Below are positions 1-11,579 of a DNA stretch of 64,000 bases, piece after piece (positions within the stretch are counted from its first letter, which is position 1; each line of letters begins with the position of its first letter). The stretch is from positions 22,170,001 through 22,234,000 of the forward strand of contig JARKIP010000022.1 of NCBI GenBank assembly GCA_029990175.1, given 5' to 3'. The position numbers were made by a program, and so were the translations under genes. This DNA is from Petunia secreta (lineage: Eukaryota > Streptophyta > Magnoliopsida > Solanales > Solanaceae). The notes under the pieces are model-generated. The model saw only the letters and a program-made list of their open reading frames with translations. It did no database searches and was not told the DNA's origin.

Positions 1-673
1 AGGACCGGCTACGGACCAAGGAGGAACACTTAGAGTCCATTTTGAGCCGTTTCCAAGTCTCCCAGGAAGGAGGCGGACCGCCCATTGGACTAGGCGGACC
101 GCCTAGTTGACTACACACCCTCAGGATCTCTGGCCGCCTACTGAAGGGGCGGACCGCCCATTTTCCAGGCTGGGCGCCTACTCTGGGGCGCCTACTATTC
201 AGGCGGGGCGCCTAGTGTGCTGAAGGCCTATCCGGGTTTCCTACTTATTTTGAGTGTAATTCCAACTATAGCCCTAAGTGACATGTATTGTTTTGACTAG
301 ACTTAGGGGCTATTTAGACATTTTATTTAGAAGTGTGGTGAACCTATAAATACCACACTTAGTCAATTATTTCATTTAGCTTGTTTAGAATTGAAGAATA
401 GACTTAGTAAGAGAGGCAAGGCCTTCTTCTTTGTAGAAGCTTGAAGCTTCGGATTATCTCTTTGCTTGGAGCCTATGGAGATCCGTCACTAGTACGGAAT
501 CCTTGTATGGTTCAAGTTTCCCTTCCTCTCTCGGATAATCAATTCATGATTTGAATCGTTTATCCATTCTCTTTCTTCTATTTCTATTCTCCCCAATCCC
601 TTACTTTCTTGTTATCGTGTGATTGTTGCTTCCGCATTCTTGTTACTTGCTTCCGCTTATTTGGGTCTTATCA
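1..673 (+). mobile_element. LTR fragment of a Ty3/Gypsy-like element (3' LTR or solo LTR)
   Basis: The sequence resembles, in the same sense, the LTRs of the non-autonomous element at 9430-14657: the stretch about a cDNA-like 'GGAGGAACAC..TAGAGTCC', the GGCGGACCGCC-type palindromes, and the terminal 'TTGCTTCCGC' block are shared. It ends with ..CTTATCA at 673. Ogre-like LTR sequence starts immediately after it and no primer-binding site follows, so this is a 3' LTR or a solo LTR inserted into the Ogre-like 5' LTR. The left part lies outside the window. Family membership is by eye only. Confidence 0.6.
344..352 (+). promoter_or_regulatory. Putative TATA box of the LTR
   Basis: CTATAAATA lies in the middle of the LTR fragment, which is the expected place for the Pol II promoter at the U3/R boundary. 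Confidence 0.45.
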
Positions 674-1911
674 TACTTGGGAGCTGAAGTTACTTGATTT
701 TCCTAAACTTATGTTAGCATTAGCATTACTTTTTGCATAAGTTTTGGCTATTGAGTTATTTGAGTTTGTGTGGTGTTTTCAAACAAATCAAATGCAATTT
801 GGTTTCGTATACTGAAAGAATTGAATTTGTTCATTTGGGTATCTTAGTTGAGTTCTTGTTTACTAGTAAGGAGTTGAGCACTGAATCTCAGGCATATTTG
901 TGAAGTTATTGGAGAAAAGGAAGCATTAACTTGGTTTATCAGTTGTAAAAATTCAAATTTTAGTGCGAAGAGATGAGTTTGGATTTGCCCTTGTTTGCTC
1001 ATTGATTAGCCAAGTTATTTCCTAGTAAAGAATGGTTTGCTAAAACAGAATTTGCCTGCATTTTTAGGATGATGTTATTTGACGTTTTGCTTCTTTCATA
1101 CAGTAGCCATTCATTTAGTCACTTGCCTTGATTCATTTGTCGATTTATCTGTTTCATATACTAATTTTATCTTCCTATTTTCTTGTCATAAACACATCCT
1201 TGGGGCGAGTTGACTAAATCAAAAATGCGATGGCTCATTGGTTTGGAGTCGCATTAGGATCGAGCTTGGGCTCAAGTTTTCAAGACCTTCTGATAATTTT
1301 AGAAATTTAAGGATCCCGCGAGTTTGTCAAATTCCCGGGTTCTTCTTTTTATCTCTTGGTTTCCCTTTTCATTAGGATATTTACATAAATTATTGTAGAA
1401 TGACTATCTATTTATGAATAAATTTTTAGTTACTTGAGTTATTGCTTTACTTTATATTCCTTACCTTTATTTTGGAGTTGTTATTTATTTTAATGCAAAT
1501 TGGAGCCGTTCAGCAAAATACGTGCAAGTCACATTATTTTTGCAAATGAGTTTATTTCAATTAATTACTTTAGATGATTTATTATCATTATCATTATAAT
1601 ATTTTTATTACTATTATTATTATTAAAGAAAAAGTACACTTGTAAATATTTTGGAAACCTGTCGGATTAACCATATTTTTACGAAATTTTGAAAGTGCTT
1701 TAAAAACCTTCTTTCAAAATTAGTAGAACCTCTTACTTAGAATCTCTGAAAGACGACCTTTTTTCAAAAATGGAGTTTTTTCATGCATTTGCTAAATTGG
1801 TTTCCTATTTTTCTTAAATTGGGTGGCGACTCAAAAAACTTCAAAAGAGTTAGTCCATTCAGTTGATATTCCTAATTTAGCCTTTTGGGGTAATTTTTCG
1901 AGGGTTCAACA
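674..1911 (+). mobile_element. 5' LTR (3' portion) of the giant Ogre/TAT-like element
   Basis: This stretch aligns with only scattered differences and small indels to 25672-26915, the end of the 3' LTR. Both copies run from the 'CTTGGGARCTGAAG' block to the terminal GGGTTCAACA. The upstream roughly 2.3 kb of the LTR is displaced by the LTR fragment at 1-673 or lies outside the window. A TTA-rich microsatellite sits at about 1592-1626, with its counterpart in the 3' LTR at about 26590-26631. Confidence 0.85.
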
Positions 1912-1914
1912 GCA

Positions 1915-1933
1915 TGGCGACTCCGCTGGAGAA
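1915..1933 (+). other. Primer-binding site (tRNA-Arg type) of the Ogre-like element
   Basis: TGGCGACTCCGCTGG begins 3 bases after the LTR end. It is complementary, with small differences, to the 3' end of plant tRNA-Arg including the CCA tail, a primer known from Ogre-type elements. This fixes the + orientation and the LTR end. Confidence 0.7.
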
Positions 1934-4498
1934 GTAAAAAAAGTTTCGACCATAAAGGTTTCCAATTATTTGCAACTAGCATGTCTAATTTATTTGCTTT
2001 ATTATATATATTTGTTTGGTTTGCCTTAGAAAGCATGTATTACACTTTATCTGTGCATAAAGTCAACATTCCGTTCATATTTCCTCCCTCATGGAAGCTT
2101 GTCAATTCTCTTTTACCTCCTCGATTTCATCACGGAGCACTCGCTTGACGGGTAGTTACGCAGGAAGGGCATTGTCGTTACGTCACTCTTTAAAATTTCT
2201 TTCGTGTCACCAGAAGTTAGTTCGGGATATGGATGTTGCCTGGTTTTGTCATAGCCGATTCTACTGGTTTATGAGGCTAGGTCTATCCCACATAGATCGA
2301 GTAAGCCTCAACCGTTAGCCCACTCTTAGAAGGAGCTTTTAGGACATGCATTCATATACACCTTAGTTTGGACCCGATCCTTGGCACCATTTCCAGAAAT
2401 CAAGAAACCGCCCTTTTTGTCGACGAGTTATTGAAACCCAATGACACTGCATATTATGTGATCGTGTGGATATTATAACGAACCCCAAGCCATTTGGCAT
2501 GTCAAATTTGAGAAGTTGACAATTATGCCGATTTATTTATATCTCAGATTTTGTATTGACAAACGACTTTTGTTGTTATAATAACCATATGTGCGTGTAA
2601 CTTGACGATTAGGCCTACCTCTGGCACAAAGAGGCACTTTACAGGGTAGGAATCGCTTGCACATTTATTTACGCTCAACTACTTGTGATTGTCATATGTT
2701 AATTGCTTGACTTGCTTTATTTGCTCAAAATGCGTTATATACTCGGTGTTGTTTGCTTGTGTGCAATCTTACGAATGACATGCAAACTAACATAGTTTAA
2801 GGTTTCTTTTGTTTTGTTTATTTCTCTAGCAGAAGTTGGATTTATGAAGTGACTGATCATTCACCGCGCAAGAGATTCAAGATCTGTTTGATGGTAGATG
2901 CTCTAGCTCGTGGATGATGTAGCACCAGAAGCTAATGGCATTGTTTGAAAAGAACTTGGTGATTGAACTTAGTAGCATTGTTTTCAATTTTAGTTCAGAT
3001 TGAGGCCCTGAATTGCATTGTACTTTAAAGCTTATGTTAATTTGAATCAACTCTTTTAAATTTTATGAAGGTTGAAATAAAATGCATCACGTTCTTATTA
3101 TATTATTTCTGCTTTCGTAGTATGTCTGTGTTTAAAATTTGAAATTAACAAACCTGTCGAACCTTTACTTGTGACATAACGAAACAACTGAACAATTTAA
3201 GAATAATGCGGTGAAAAGTTGTCTCTCGCACTATTTGTATATCAATACTGGTAGAACTTCAACTGGGGCAGCTTTTATTTGTTGGTATATGATGCTGAAA
3301 CAGTGCTATTTGCATAAATGGAGTTTTCTTCTTTTAAAATCGCTCAAGAAGATGATTCGAAAGATCTAGGATGCGTAAGAGTAGTTAATGCTTGTAGAGT
3401 TCACAGGCAGCTTTATTAGAACGAGCTGATCAAGCATATAGCAAGAAAGTCAAATTTAGGGACTTTGCCAAATCTGCATTGAAGAAGATTTTCCTATTCG
3501 AGAAGAAGTAAGGGGGAAAAATTGCAAACAGATTGTCAAAGCCTTCATAGAGTTCACGGTGTTCTATTTGGAAGAATATTGGAGTTTACAAAATGGATGA
3601 TCAAGTTTGATCGAAAGCAATCAACGCATATGCCGTCAAGAAGCATTATATTTAAAGCAGCTTCAAGTTATCATTGCCTCAAATGAAGGACAACCGGGAA
3701 ATTTTGCAAAGCAAGTTGAAGATATTGAAGATTACAACTGGGGCAATTTTGCAAAGTAAGTTGAAGATTTAGAAGATCATAACCGGGGCAAATTTTGCAA
3801 GGCAAGTCGAAGATTTAAATGATCATAACTGGGACAGAATTTTGCAAGAATCAGCATTAATTATCAAAAGATGAATTGGCAAGATCTCGAGAGTTGGCTA
3901 AGTGAATAGCGTCAACTCTAAGATAAAGGATGTTCGGTTTGTTTTAAGATATGTCACAAGCTTAAGTCAAGGCAGAAATTTAAAAAAATGCATCTTACTT
4001 TCATGAAATATTTGCATGTCTACTTTACTTACTTTATTACCAGACTACCTTTACTTTGCCTCTATTATCAAAACATTCATGCTATTGAGTTCATGAGCCA
4101 AGTCTCTGAGTATGATTCGCAAATTCAAGTTTGAAGAAGGATGAGGAAGCAACAGCAGCAGCAAGATCAAGATCAAGTCAGCACAAATCAAATGCTCCCC
4201 CCTCCCTCCCCAAAACTAACAATTTTTTTTTAGAGCAGGAACATGAAGACCCGCATCAGAAGATAAAACATCTTAGCAAGACAATCTCGAGGATTCTCAT
4301 CGCTTGGATTGCAATGATATTTGGGATAAAGCTTGATGCTTTCCCACTTTGACGAAAGGAGACATTTCCATTTTCCATAACTTTTGCAAATTGTTCAGCA
4401 TATCTGTTTCATTTCTCTTTCACCGTATGAGAACACTTACTAAAGTTCTGTTTTATGACTTACAGATATTGCCAAATATGGGAGGTTCACTTTACATT
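1934..4498 (+). mobile_element. 5' internal region of the Ogre-like element, non-coding
   Basis: About 2.6 kb lie between the primer site and the Copia-A insertion. There is no open frame longer than about 75 codons and no gag, protease or RT motif in any frame. It holds a short tandem repeat at about 3690-3850. Together with 19702-23375 it forms the whole interior, so this is a large non-autonomous derivative (LARD-like) rather than an autonomous Ogre. Confidence 0.6.
3690..3850. repeat. Short tandem repeat, unit about 46 bp, about 3.5 copies
   Basis: Units contain the recurring blocks 'AAGTTGAAGAT' and 'AACTGGGGCAAATTTTGCAA' with substitutions between copies. It lies inside the non-coding interior of the Ogre-like element. 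Confidence 0.65.
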
Positions 4499-4503
4499 GT
4501 AGC
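4499..4503. repeat. Target-site duplication of Copia-A (left copy, GTAGC)
   Basis: GTAGC directly precedes the left LTR and is repeated exactly at 19702-19706 after the right LTR. Confidence 0.9.
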
Positions 4504-5451
4504 TGTTGCACTTGGTGCACCTTTGTAAGACACTAGAGGGGGGTGAATAGTGTTCTTACACGATTTTTAAACTTCTAAAACCTGCTCTTAACATTGATCG
4601 CCAATCTTATAAAAAACCAGGTTCCTTGCAAGTTTCACCTATCTCTGAAACTTAAACACAATGTAGAAACGTAAAGAATAAATAGATTTTTACATGGAAA
4701 AATCCTTGCTCAAGGGATGAAAAACCACAACCCAAACTCTTGGGATTTCAACCTTCTACTAAAGAAAAATTGATCAAGTTTTAGATTACAATGTAATGCA
4801 ATCAAGGAACTAGACCTCCCTAGTACCTAGAACCTTCCAAGCCACACGTTAGCTTGTCAGGTTGACCCTATCACACCAAAGAGTAACCTCTACTTATTGC
4901 TTCTTAACAAGCGGATAGATTACAACTTGATAGCCTATAGCAAAGAACTTAAACAAAAGACTAAACTATGAAACTGCTCTTTCGTAAGGTTCTGTTGTCC
5001 AGCCTTTGTTTTTGCATGCAATACTTCTCAAGATAAGTGTTTTTCTTGATTTTCTCTGTTGAGATTTTTTGAGTGCGTAATGATTCTGGCCAAATTAACT
5101 TGTATTTATAGAGTTTGACTTAGCCGTTTCCAATTAAGCTGAGAACTCCCTTTTCCCGTTTGATTCCATTTCAAACATGGTTTACCCATATTGCCTATTT
5201 GAAACTCAAGTTAATTTGCCTAAGTGTTCAATCCTTTTTCCCTTAGGAACCGCGTTCGATTTCAGCACCGCCTCAAGCTTCTTTTTTTCTCTGTAGGATT
5301 GAAACTTTGACTCTACATGTTCTCGTTCTCCTTCTTCAACTCTAAATTGAATGTGTCATCGAACAACATAGTCTTCTTATTCAACTGTGAACTTTTTCGT
5401 AGTCCTCTCAGCACTAGGTCCTTTGTCAACTTCAAAACCTATACTTCAACA
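4504..5451 (-). mobile_element. 3' LTR of Copia-A
   Basis: The 948-bp LTR starts TGTTGCA and ends TTCAACA in + coordinates (TGTTGAA..TGCAACA in sense). It pairs with 18753-19701. A sense TATA (CTATAAATA) lies at about 5103-5112. Confidence 0.92.
5103..5112 (-). promoter_or_regulatory. TATA box in Copia-A 3' LTR
   Basis: The minus strand reads CTCTATAAATACA. The same site occurs in the other LTR at about 19352-19363 and in the Copia-B 5' LTR at about 43645-43655. Confidence 0.5.
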
Positions 5452-5466
5452 AATTCCCCTTTTTTG
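5452..5466 (-). other. Polypurine tract of Copia-A
   Basis: In sense, AAAAAAGGGGAATTT directly abuts the 3' LTR, the expected plus-strand primer. Copia-B has a matching tract at 27474-27490. Confidence 0.75.
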
Positions 5467-5875
5467 ATGATGACAAACAATGTTATCTCACCGAGGGTAT
5501 GTAAGCACAAGAACCTGTGTAATAACTACACTAACCAAGAACCAGGGTAATAACAGTTAGGCAAAAATAGGTCGCAAAACATACAATGAACTAAACAACA
5601 TCTAAGTTCTCATTTTTGGCATCATCGAAAAGTTTCACAGTTGTATGAACCTGCTCAACATAAATTGAGTCTAGTTGAGTCTAGTGCCATAGGCAGCTAG
5701 CCAACCTTTATTCGTCAGGAACCTGCTTCAGGCAATAAATACTAGCAAATAACAAGGATATTTATATCAACAAATGCGCCAAACCGGCTTAAACATCCAA
5801 AACATCATTCAAATATTACAAACCAAACATAGGCCATAGAAAGAACCAACGAGGAGACTTGGGAAAGGAACTGGT

Positions 5876-7705
5876 TCAGAATTGGGGAATGTCAGGGATA
5901 TTAAATTGAGCAAGCAACAAGGCAAGGCGATGCGAGTTTCCTTCACGTTCACGCTTCAGCTCAGCATCCAGCATGGTATTCTCTGAATTCATCCAAGCCA
6001 GCTCATCATTTTTCCTCTCAAGCTGCCTCCTGAACCCCTCAACCCTTCTGTCCATTCTAGTGTTTCTCCTTTCCTCAGCTTCCTCCTCCACATGCTCTGG
6101 TTCATTCGCAGGTTCGCCATCTAACACATAATCATATGATTTCAGAATGTTCTTCCCAAATACATCATTGTGATCCGGCTCAGTCCATTTCGCAACAGGC
6201 ACCCCAATGAAATCAAATACTTTGCTCAGCAGAAACCCATAGACTAAGGCATATTTTCCTAACCCCATATCAGCTACCATACCAATGTGCCTGATCATCA
6301 CTTCAGGCAGATTTATACGAACCTCGCGATCTAGAAGGTCCATATAGGTCAGATCTAGAAAGTTGGCTTCACTGCACCTCTCCGACCTCTGCAACAGGTT
6401 CTTCAGCACAAATTCAAATAGCAACTGGTAGAAGGGTTGCATCGCCTTCTTCTTCACTTGAGTTGCCCTTGCTAGCCTAGGTCTCCCCGCAAATTTTTGG
6501 GTCACCTCCAATACAGACACACCATCTCCTCTTTCCGGCCACGAATTTCGCATGTACTCACTGTTGCCCTGAGAAGGAACACCTAAAATATCACCAAGCT
6601 CTGTACAGTCAAACTGGATCACCAACCCTTTCACTATGGTTGTCACAATTCCTTCACTTACTGTGTAATTTGAATAAAATTCTCGAACCTCCTGCTCTCT
6701 CAGCTGTCTAGTTCTATCACAAAACAGGTTCAACCAACCTTGAGCACTCAGGTCGGTGAGAATTTTACCCATCACCAGTGGCAAACTCCTAAAGTAAGCC
6801 ATTCTCCTCTTCTTTTCATCCTTTTCGTCGCTAACCACAAACTTTATCCTGAAACCTCTCCTACGAACCTCAGGTTCCTCCACAACCTTATTTTGTTGCT
6901 CTCTAACAGACCCTCGAGTAGCAGCCCTCCTAGCATGACTCACACTACTCCTACTGCTTTCTCCCATACCTTCAGCATCACCAGAATTACCAATTTTAGA
7001 ACTACCAACAAGCTCACCTCCCTTTACCAACCTTTATTTCTTCACAACTTTTCCTTAATCCTGAACCATAGGCCTTTTACCCAACCTCCTCTGTTCCTCC
7101 ACAACAACAACATCAGTTTCACTGGAGGAACCTTCACTAGCTTGAGGAGTTTGATTTGCCTCAGGAAATACAGCATCCAAAGGTTCAGTAAAGCCTACAC
7201 CTTCTACATTCTATTCCACATAGTCATCTATTTCTCTCAGATCCGCATCATCACCTGCCACAGAACCAGAGAACGAACCAGGTTCTTTATCGAGTTCCTT
7301 GCTAGGTTCAGTAGATTTTTCTTCTCTCTTATCACTACTGGGCTTTTCCACCACAGGAAATGTCACAGGAACAGGTTTCTTGACAGCTTCCTCAGAAAAC
7401 TTTTCAACAAAACCACCTTCTGAATTAACAGACTTTTCTTTCTCAAGATTTTCAACTACCTCCCTCTCCTTGACACTAACTTCAGCCACTACGTCCTTTC
7501 CTAAATCTACAGGCTTAGAAAGCAAACTAATTTCTATAACAACAGTACCATCAGGGGAACTACGGTTGACCTTTTCAATTTCTTGAACACTTTCTTGAAT
7601 CATTTCAACCCTTTCTTTTGTACCAGCCATTGAAGCACTTTCCCCTTTGCTAGTTGCCTCATCCGTCAACTTCTTCTGCCTTAATTTTGCGAACCTTTTC
7701 GCCAT
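5876..7705 (-). pseudogene. Envelope-like third ORF of Copia-A (Sirevirus type), interrupted by stops
   Basis: After the pol region, one reading frame runs from 7705 to 5876 and is broken only by in-frame stops between 7213 and 7031, giving an upstream 164-codon part and a downstream open stretch of 384 codons. The upstream part is Lys/Glu/Ser-rich and probably disordered. The downstream part (7030-5876) has a basic N-terminus, a conserved-looking globular stretch (for example EFYSNYTV and DLTYMDLLDREVR), and a C-terminal coiled coil rich in Arg/Glu. It resembles domains annotated in plants as 'putative plant transposon protein'. Position and coiled coil match the envelope-like ORF of SIRE1-type elements. 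I see no convincing signal peptide or membrane anchor, so an envelope role is unproven. A probable 5' extension in another frame starts near 7817. A homologous fragment is in Copia-B at 27869-28488. Confidence 0.7.
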
Positions 7706-7817
7706 CGCTACGGAGCGACTCGCAACAACTAACCAGTTGCTTAGTCTTTTGATTTGGTTTGGAAATTTTGAGTTTAGGAGAGGAGGGGTGTGAGTCGACT
7801 TTAGAACCAGTAGACAT

Positions 7818-8379
7818 GATTACAGAGGTTGAGTTTTTAGAGAGAGAATGAGAGAAATTTTTTCAGAGAAAATTTTAGTTTTTTTTCACCGATAGGAACA
7901 ATGTATCTCTGTTACAATATCTGATAACTTAATGGAATGGAGAAGGCTATTAGGTTGTATTGGGAAGGGAACAGGTGATGGCATGCGAAAAAGCTGTTTG
8001 AATCATTATGACACATAGGAGCTGACGCCACCGGATTCAAAGAATTTAAATTTTAAATAATCACCACTAATCCGGCGGCAAGTAAGGTTAATTGGTAACA
8101 AGTTGGCCATGTAAGACGAGTATTACACTCAGTAAGTAATATAGAATATGTACCTGAATGTCCATGCACTGGGTTCTGCAATTATATCCTTTATTCAAAA
8201 AATTTACCAGCATCTAAGTCATGAAAACAGGTTCCAAACAGGTTAGCAAACAAAACAATTAAGTTTTCTTTATAGAATAAACTAAACAAGGTTAAGCTAG
8301 GTAAAAAAAGGAAACCATTCTAGCCAATCATTGGGAGAACCAGGTCCTAGCTCATTCAGTGTATCTTGGTCATCCCTAA
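7818..8379 (-). mobile_element. Spacer between pol and envelope-like ORF of Copia-A
   Basis: About 560 bp without a usable ORF. In sense it follows the pol end and precedes the envelope-like ORF, so it is likely an internal untranslated spacer. I see no other signal in it. Confidence 0.5.
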
Positions 8380-9429
8380 CTCAAGCCTGTTCTTTTCAAG
8401 TTGTACCATGTTCAATGCCTTAGTGAAGATATCAGCAATTTAATCCTCAGTACTGCAAAAATTCATAGTAATTAGACCTTTTTCAACATTGTCTCTTAAA
8501 AAGTGATGCCTAATATCAATAAGCTTTGTTCTCTTGTGTTGGACCGGGTTCTTGGCTATATTGACTGCATTGGTATTATCACAAAAGATTGGAACTGATC
8601 CACACTTGATTGCAAAGTCCTCCAACTGCTGCTTGATCCATAATAGCTGTGAACAACACAAAGCAGCTGCTACATATTCAGCCTCAACTGTAGATAATTC
8701 CGCTGAATTCTTCTTCTTAGTAGCCCATGAGACTAAACAAGGACCTAGGAAGTGTGCCATCTTAGATGTAGTTTTCCTATCAATTAAGTGACCAGCGTAG
8801 TCAGCATCCGCATAACCAACCAGATCAAAACTTCCTCCTTTTGGATACCATAGACCTAGATCTTGAGTTCCTTTCAAATATCTCAAGATTCTCTTAACTG
8901 CAGTTAAGTGTGACTCTTTTGGCTTTGACTTGAACCTTGCACACAATCCCACACTATAAACAATGTCTGGATGACTTGCAGTCAAATACAGCAGAGAACC
9001 AATCATCCCTCTGCACTTAGTTTCATCAGTTGAAGCACCCGTTTCATCCAGATCTATCTTCGTTCCAGGATCAATGGGTGTGTTCATGTCCTTAGCAGAC
9101 TTCATATCATACTTCCTTAAAAACTCCTTGATGTACTTCTGCTGATGGATCATGGTGCCTTCCTGAGTTTGCTTGATTTGTAAGCCTAAGATGAAATTCA
9201 GCTCACCTATCAGACTCATCTCAAATTCACTTCCCATCAAGTCGGCAAACTCCTTGCAAAGGTTCTAATTAGTGGCTCCAAATATGATGTCGTCTACATA
9301 CACTTGAACAATTAACAGGTCCTTGGCTTTCTTTCTTAGAAACAAGGTATTTTCTATTTTACCTCTTGTAAAACCACTCTCTAATAAGAACCCTGACAGC
9401 CTTTCATACCATGCCCTAGGAGCATGTTT
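8380..9429 (-). pseudogene. Copia-A pol, C-terminal RT and RNase H
   Basis: Read on the minus strand from 9429, the peptide resumes RT at LKHAPRAWYERL, just after the nested insertion, and reaches the catalytic motif YVDDIIFG near 9280. An in-frame stop follows at about 9265, then an open 266-codon stretch (9240-8440) with GELNFILGLQI, the Copia signature YLTASHPDI, and RNase H motifs (GYADADYAG, STVEAEYVAAA, CDNTNAV, KHID-like HHFLRD). These belong to Ty1/Copia RT/RNase H, which copies element RNA into DNA in virus-like particles. The frame ends near 8380. It is non-functional because RT is split and carries stops. The N-terminal half is at 14658-15372. Confidence 0.92.
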
Positions 9430-10250
9430 TAATGTAGGAAAAACTACGCGGAAGCAATAATCTAAACGAGCGGATGCAATAAAATGAGATAACAAGAAAT
9501 AAAGATTGGGAAGGCAAGAAATGAGAATAGAGAAACAAATCAAACTCACATACGTGGATTGAATTCAATAGGAGAAAGAAAAACTTGAACCAAATCCCGG
9601 ATTCATACTAGGATGCAATCCTCGGGTTCCCAAGTCGTAGGGGATACATGAGCGTCACACTCCAAACACGAAGGCCAAGCCTCTCAATGTTCTTTCTCTC
9701 AATTCTTTCTTCAAACTAAGCTCATGAAATAAAATGACTAAGGAAGGCTTTATAGTCTTTCCTCATCCTACATAATTTCTAAAATAACCCCACAAGTTGG
9801 GTTTAATGAATAAGACCTCGCAGGGTCATAATAGTAATAACTATGCCTAAAAAACCCGAAATAAGCCATGTAGCTTTAGCTTCATAGGGAGGCGGTCCAC
9901 CCTAAGAGAGAGGTGCTCCGCCTCAGCATCTTCAGAGGCTGCTTCAATGATGGGTGGTCCGCCTAGGTGTAAGGGCAGTCCGCCTCAAGCCAGGTCCAGA
10001 GAGCGAAACTTTGTGTAGGCGGTCTCCCTAGTAGTATGGGCGGTCCGCCTCTTCCTGGGAGGTGTAGACACAGCTCAAATGGATTCTAGGTGTTCCTCCT
10101 TTGTCCGTAGTTGGTTCTGCCTCAATGGCGCACAAGTCCATGACTTTATATCACTCTTGAACCCTTCTCTGGAGCCCTTGCCTTGTATCCTTTGTGCTCT
10201 CACGCTTGGCTCTTGATGATTGGCACTTTGGCTTAATTTTCCCTGCATCA
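9430..10250 (-). mobile_element. 3' LTR of the non-autonomous Gypsy-like element
   Basis: It pairs with 13871-14657. The stretch at about 9880-10110 carries several GGCGGTCCGCC-like inverted motifs. A weak sense TATA (CTATAAAG) lies at about 9748-9756. Confidence 0.85.
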
Positions 10251-10263
10251 TCCTCCCCTTCTT
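10251..10263 (-). other. Polypurine tract of the non-autonomous element
   Basis: In sense it reads AAGAAGGGGAGGA directly before the 3' LTR. The preceding codons read SFQEGEDDAG, which resembles the end of many plant Gypsy pol frames (..FQEGEDD) running into the polypurine tract. This suggests descent from an autonomous Gypsy. Confidence 0.75.
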
Positions 10264-10304
10264 GAAAGGATTTCGTCCTCGAAATCAAACCATCAAGCCT
10301 ACAT

Positions 10305-11579
10305 TCAAAACAAGCACAAACAAAGCTTCCCACTACAAGAGTAGGTTAGTGCCAAAAGTGTGGAAAATACACTCTTATGATAGAGCCAAGCATCAATGAC
10401 AATTAAAAAGCTTATGTCTCCAAAGGAAACAACAAGTACTTGACTCAAGAAGAAAGTGCATCCAACACAAGGACAAGCAAAGAGATCAATAGGACATGGA
10501 ACATGCAAGATATAGCAATCAAATTCCCTATGACCCCTAAGCTCATGACCAACATACCAAGCCTTCAATGCATTTTTATCACAAGGTGACACATTGGCTT
10601 TGGCATGACCAATACTCAAGGTGTGATCAACATATGGGATGGAGTAAGTAAAATAGTTCAATTCACAACTAACATCGAATACTCCACTCTCCTTCTTAGA
10701 AGCACTCTTACACACACCAAGAGATACGTCCTCACCTCCAAATTCACTCCCAAGACAATCCTCCTCGCTAGACAAACTCCAAAAGAAGGTCTCCAAAATA
10801 GGCTCTTCGTCATTATAGTCAATACAATGAAGGTTAGGACTACTAGAAGATGGTTCAACACAACCGCTATTAAGACCACTCATCACACTTGGAGTTCCAA
10901 ACAATGGATCGCCCATAGAGTCTAACTTTTCAAACCATGGGCGTCCTACTTTACTACCAACCCTAGTTCGATACAATTCACTACCACAAATGAAATTGTC
11001 TTCAAACAATAGAAATGTAAAAGCATGCACTTCAATTTCATGGTCAGGCAAAAGCATAGCATCAAGACGAGGTTCTTCACTCTCACTCGAGGAGTCATTA
11101 TAGATAACCTTGTCCAATTCATGCAATTCGGACTCCTCAATGTCATTATCATCCTTACCATAATACATAGGTCCACCATTATCAAGCAATTTATCAAGAG
11201 AAAGAATAGGATATTCATTCAACTCATCTTCCCCTTTATCAAATATAGGTGGGGTGTCATAACAATGTTCACAAACAAGGTTAACTTCAATATTTTCACT
11301 AAAGAGAGGTTCAATAAAATCTGAGCTCACATCATGATGTGGCTTTTCAACCCTCTCAACTAGTGGTTCATTGGCACACACAAGTTGACCATTCGACTCT
11401 ACACTATTTGCAAGCACATTGTAATAATACAAATCATCAACTAGCATGGAGTTTCCACAAACACCAACACAAGATAAGGGGGTATCATGCTTATGGAAAA
11501 AAGAACTATCATTTACATTTGAGTCGCATCCGGGCTCACTCAATATACTTGAAGGATCCGGGCTCTCCTTGTAGCTCAC
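10305..11579 (-). CDS. Large ORF of unknown function in the non-autonomous element
   Basis: A 424-codon uninterrupted frame, starting at or after a GTG near 11579, lies between the protease-like ORF and the 3' end of the element. The first 300 or so residues are strongly acidic and Ser-rich (for example SSSESEEPRLDAM, EEDCLGSEFGGED) with many Cys residues. The last 80 are hydrophobic and Cys-rich (ILHVPCPIDLFACPCVGC). I recognise no RT, RNase H, integrase or chromodomain motif. Its length in a decayed neighbourhood suggests either recent insertion or selection on the ORF. It could also be a chance-open remnant of a degenerate pol region. Function unknown. Confidence 0.5.
   Translation of the reverse strand: MSYKESPDPSSILSEPGCDSNVNDSSFFHKHDTPLSCVGVCGNSMLVDDLYYYNVLANSVESNGQLVCANEPLVERVEKPHHDVSSDFIEPLFSENIEVNLVCEHCYDTPPIFDKGEDELNEYPILSLDKLLDNGGPMYYGKDDNDIEESELHELDKVIYNDSSSESEEPRLDAMLLPDHEIEVHAFTFLLFEDNFICGSELYRTRVGSKVGRPWFEKLDSMGDPLFGTPSVMSGLNSGCVEPSSSSPNLHCIDYNDEEPILETFFWSLSSEEDCLGSEFGGEDVSLGVCKSASKKESGVFDVSCELNYFTYSIPYVDHTLSIGHAKANVSPCDKNALKAWYVGHELRGHREFDCYILHVPCPIDLFACPCVGCTFFLSQVLVVSFGDISFLIVIDAWLYHKSVFSTLLALTYSCSGKLCLCLF

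Noticed and set aside
1823..2318. Two small + strand ORFs after the Ogre-like LTR
   Set aside because: One spans the LTR end and primer site. Neither shows a gag motif.
6740..7423. 227-codon + strand ORF
   Set aside because: Shadow of the envelope-like ORF on the minus strand, with no recognisable domain.
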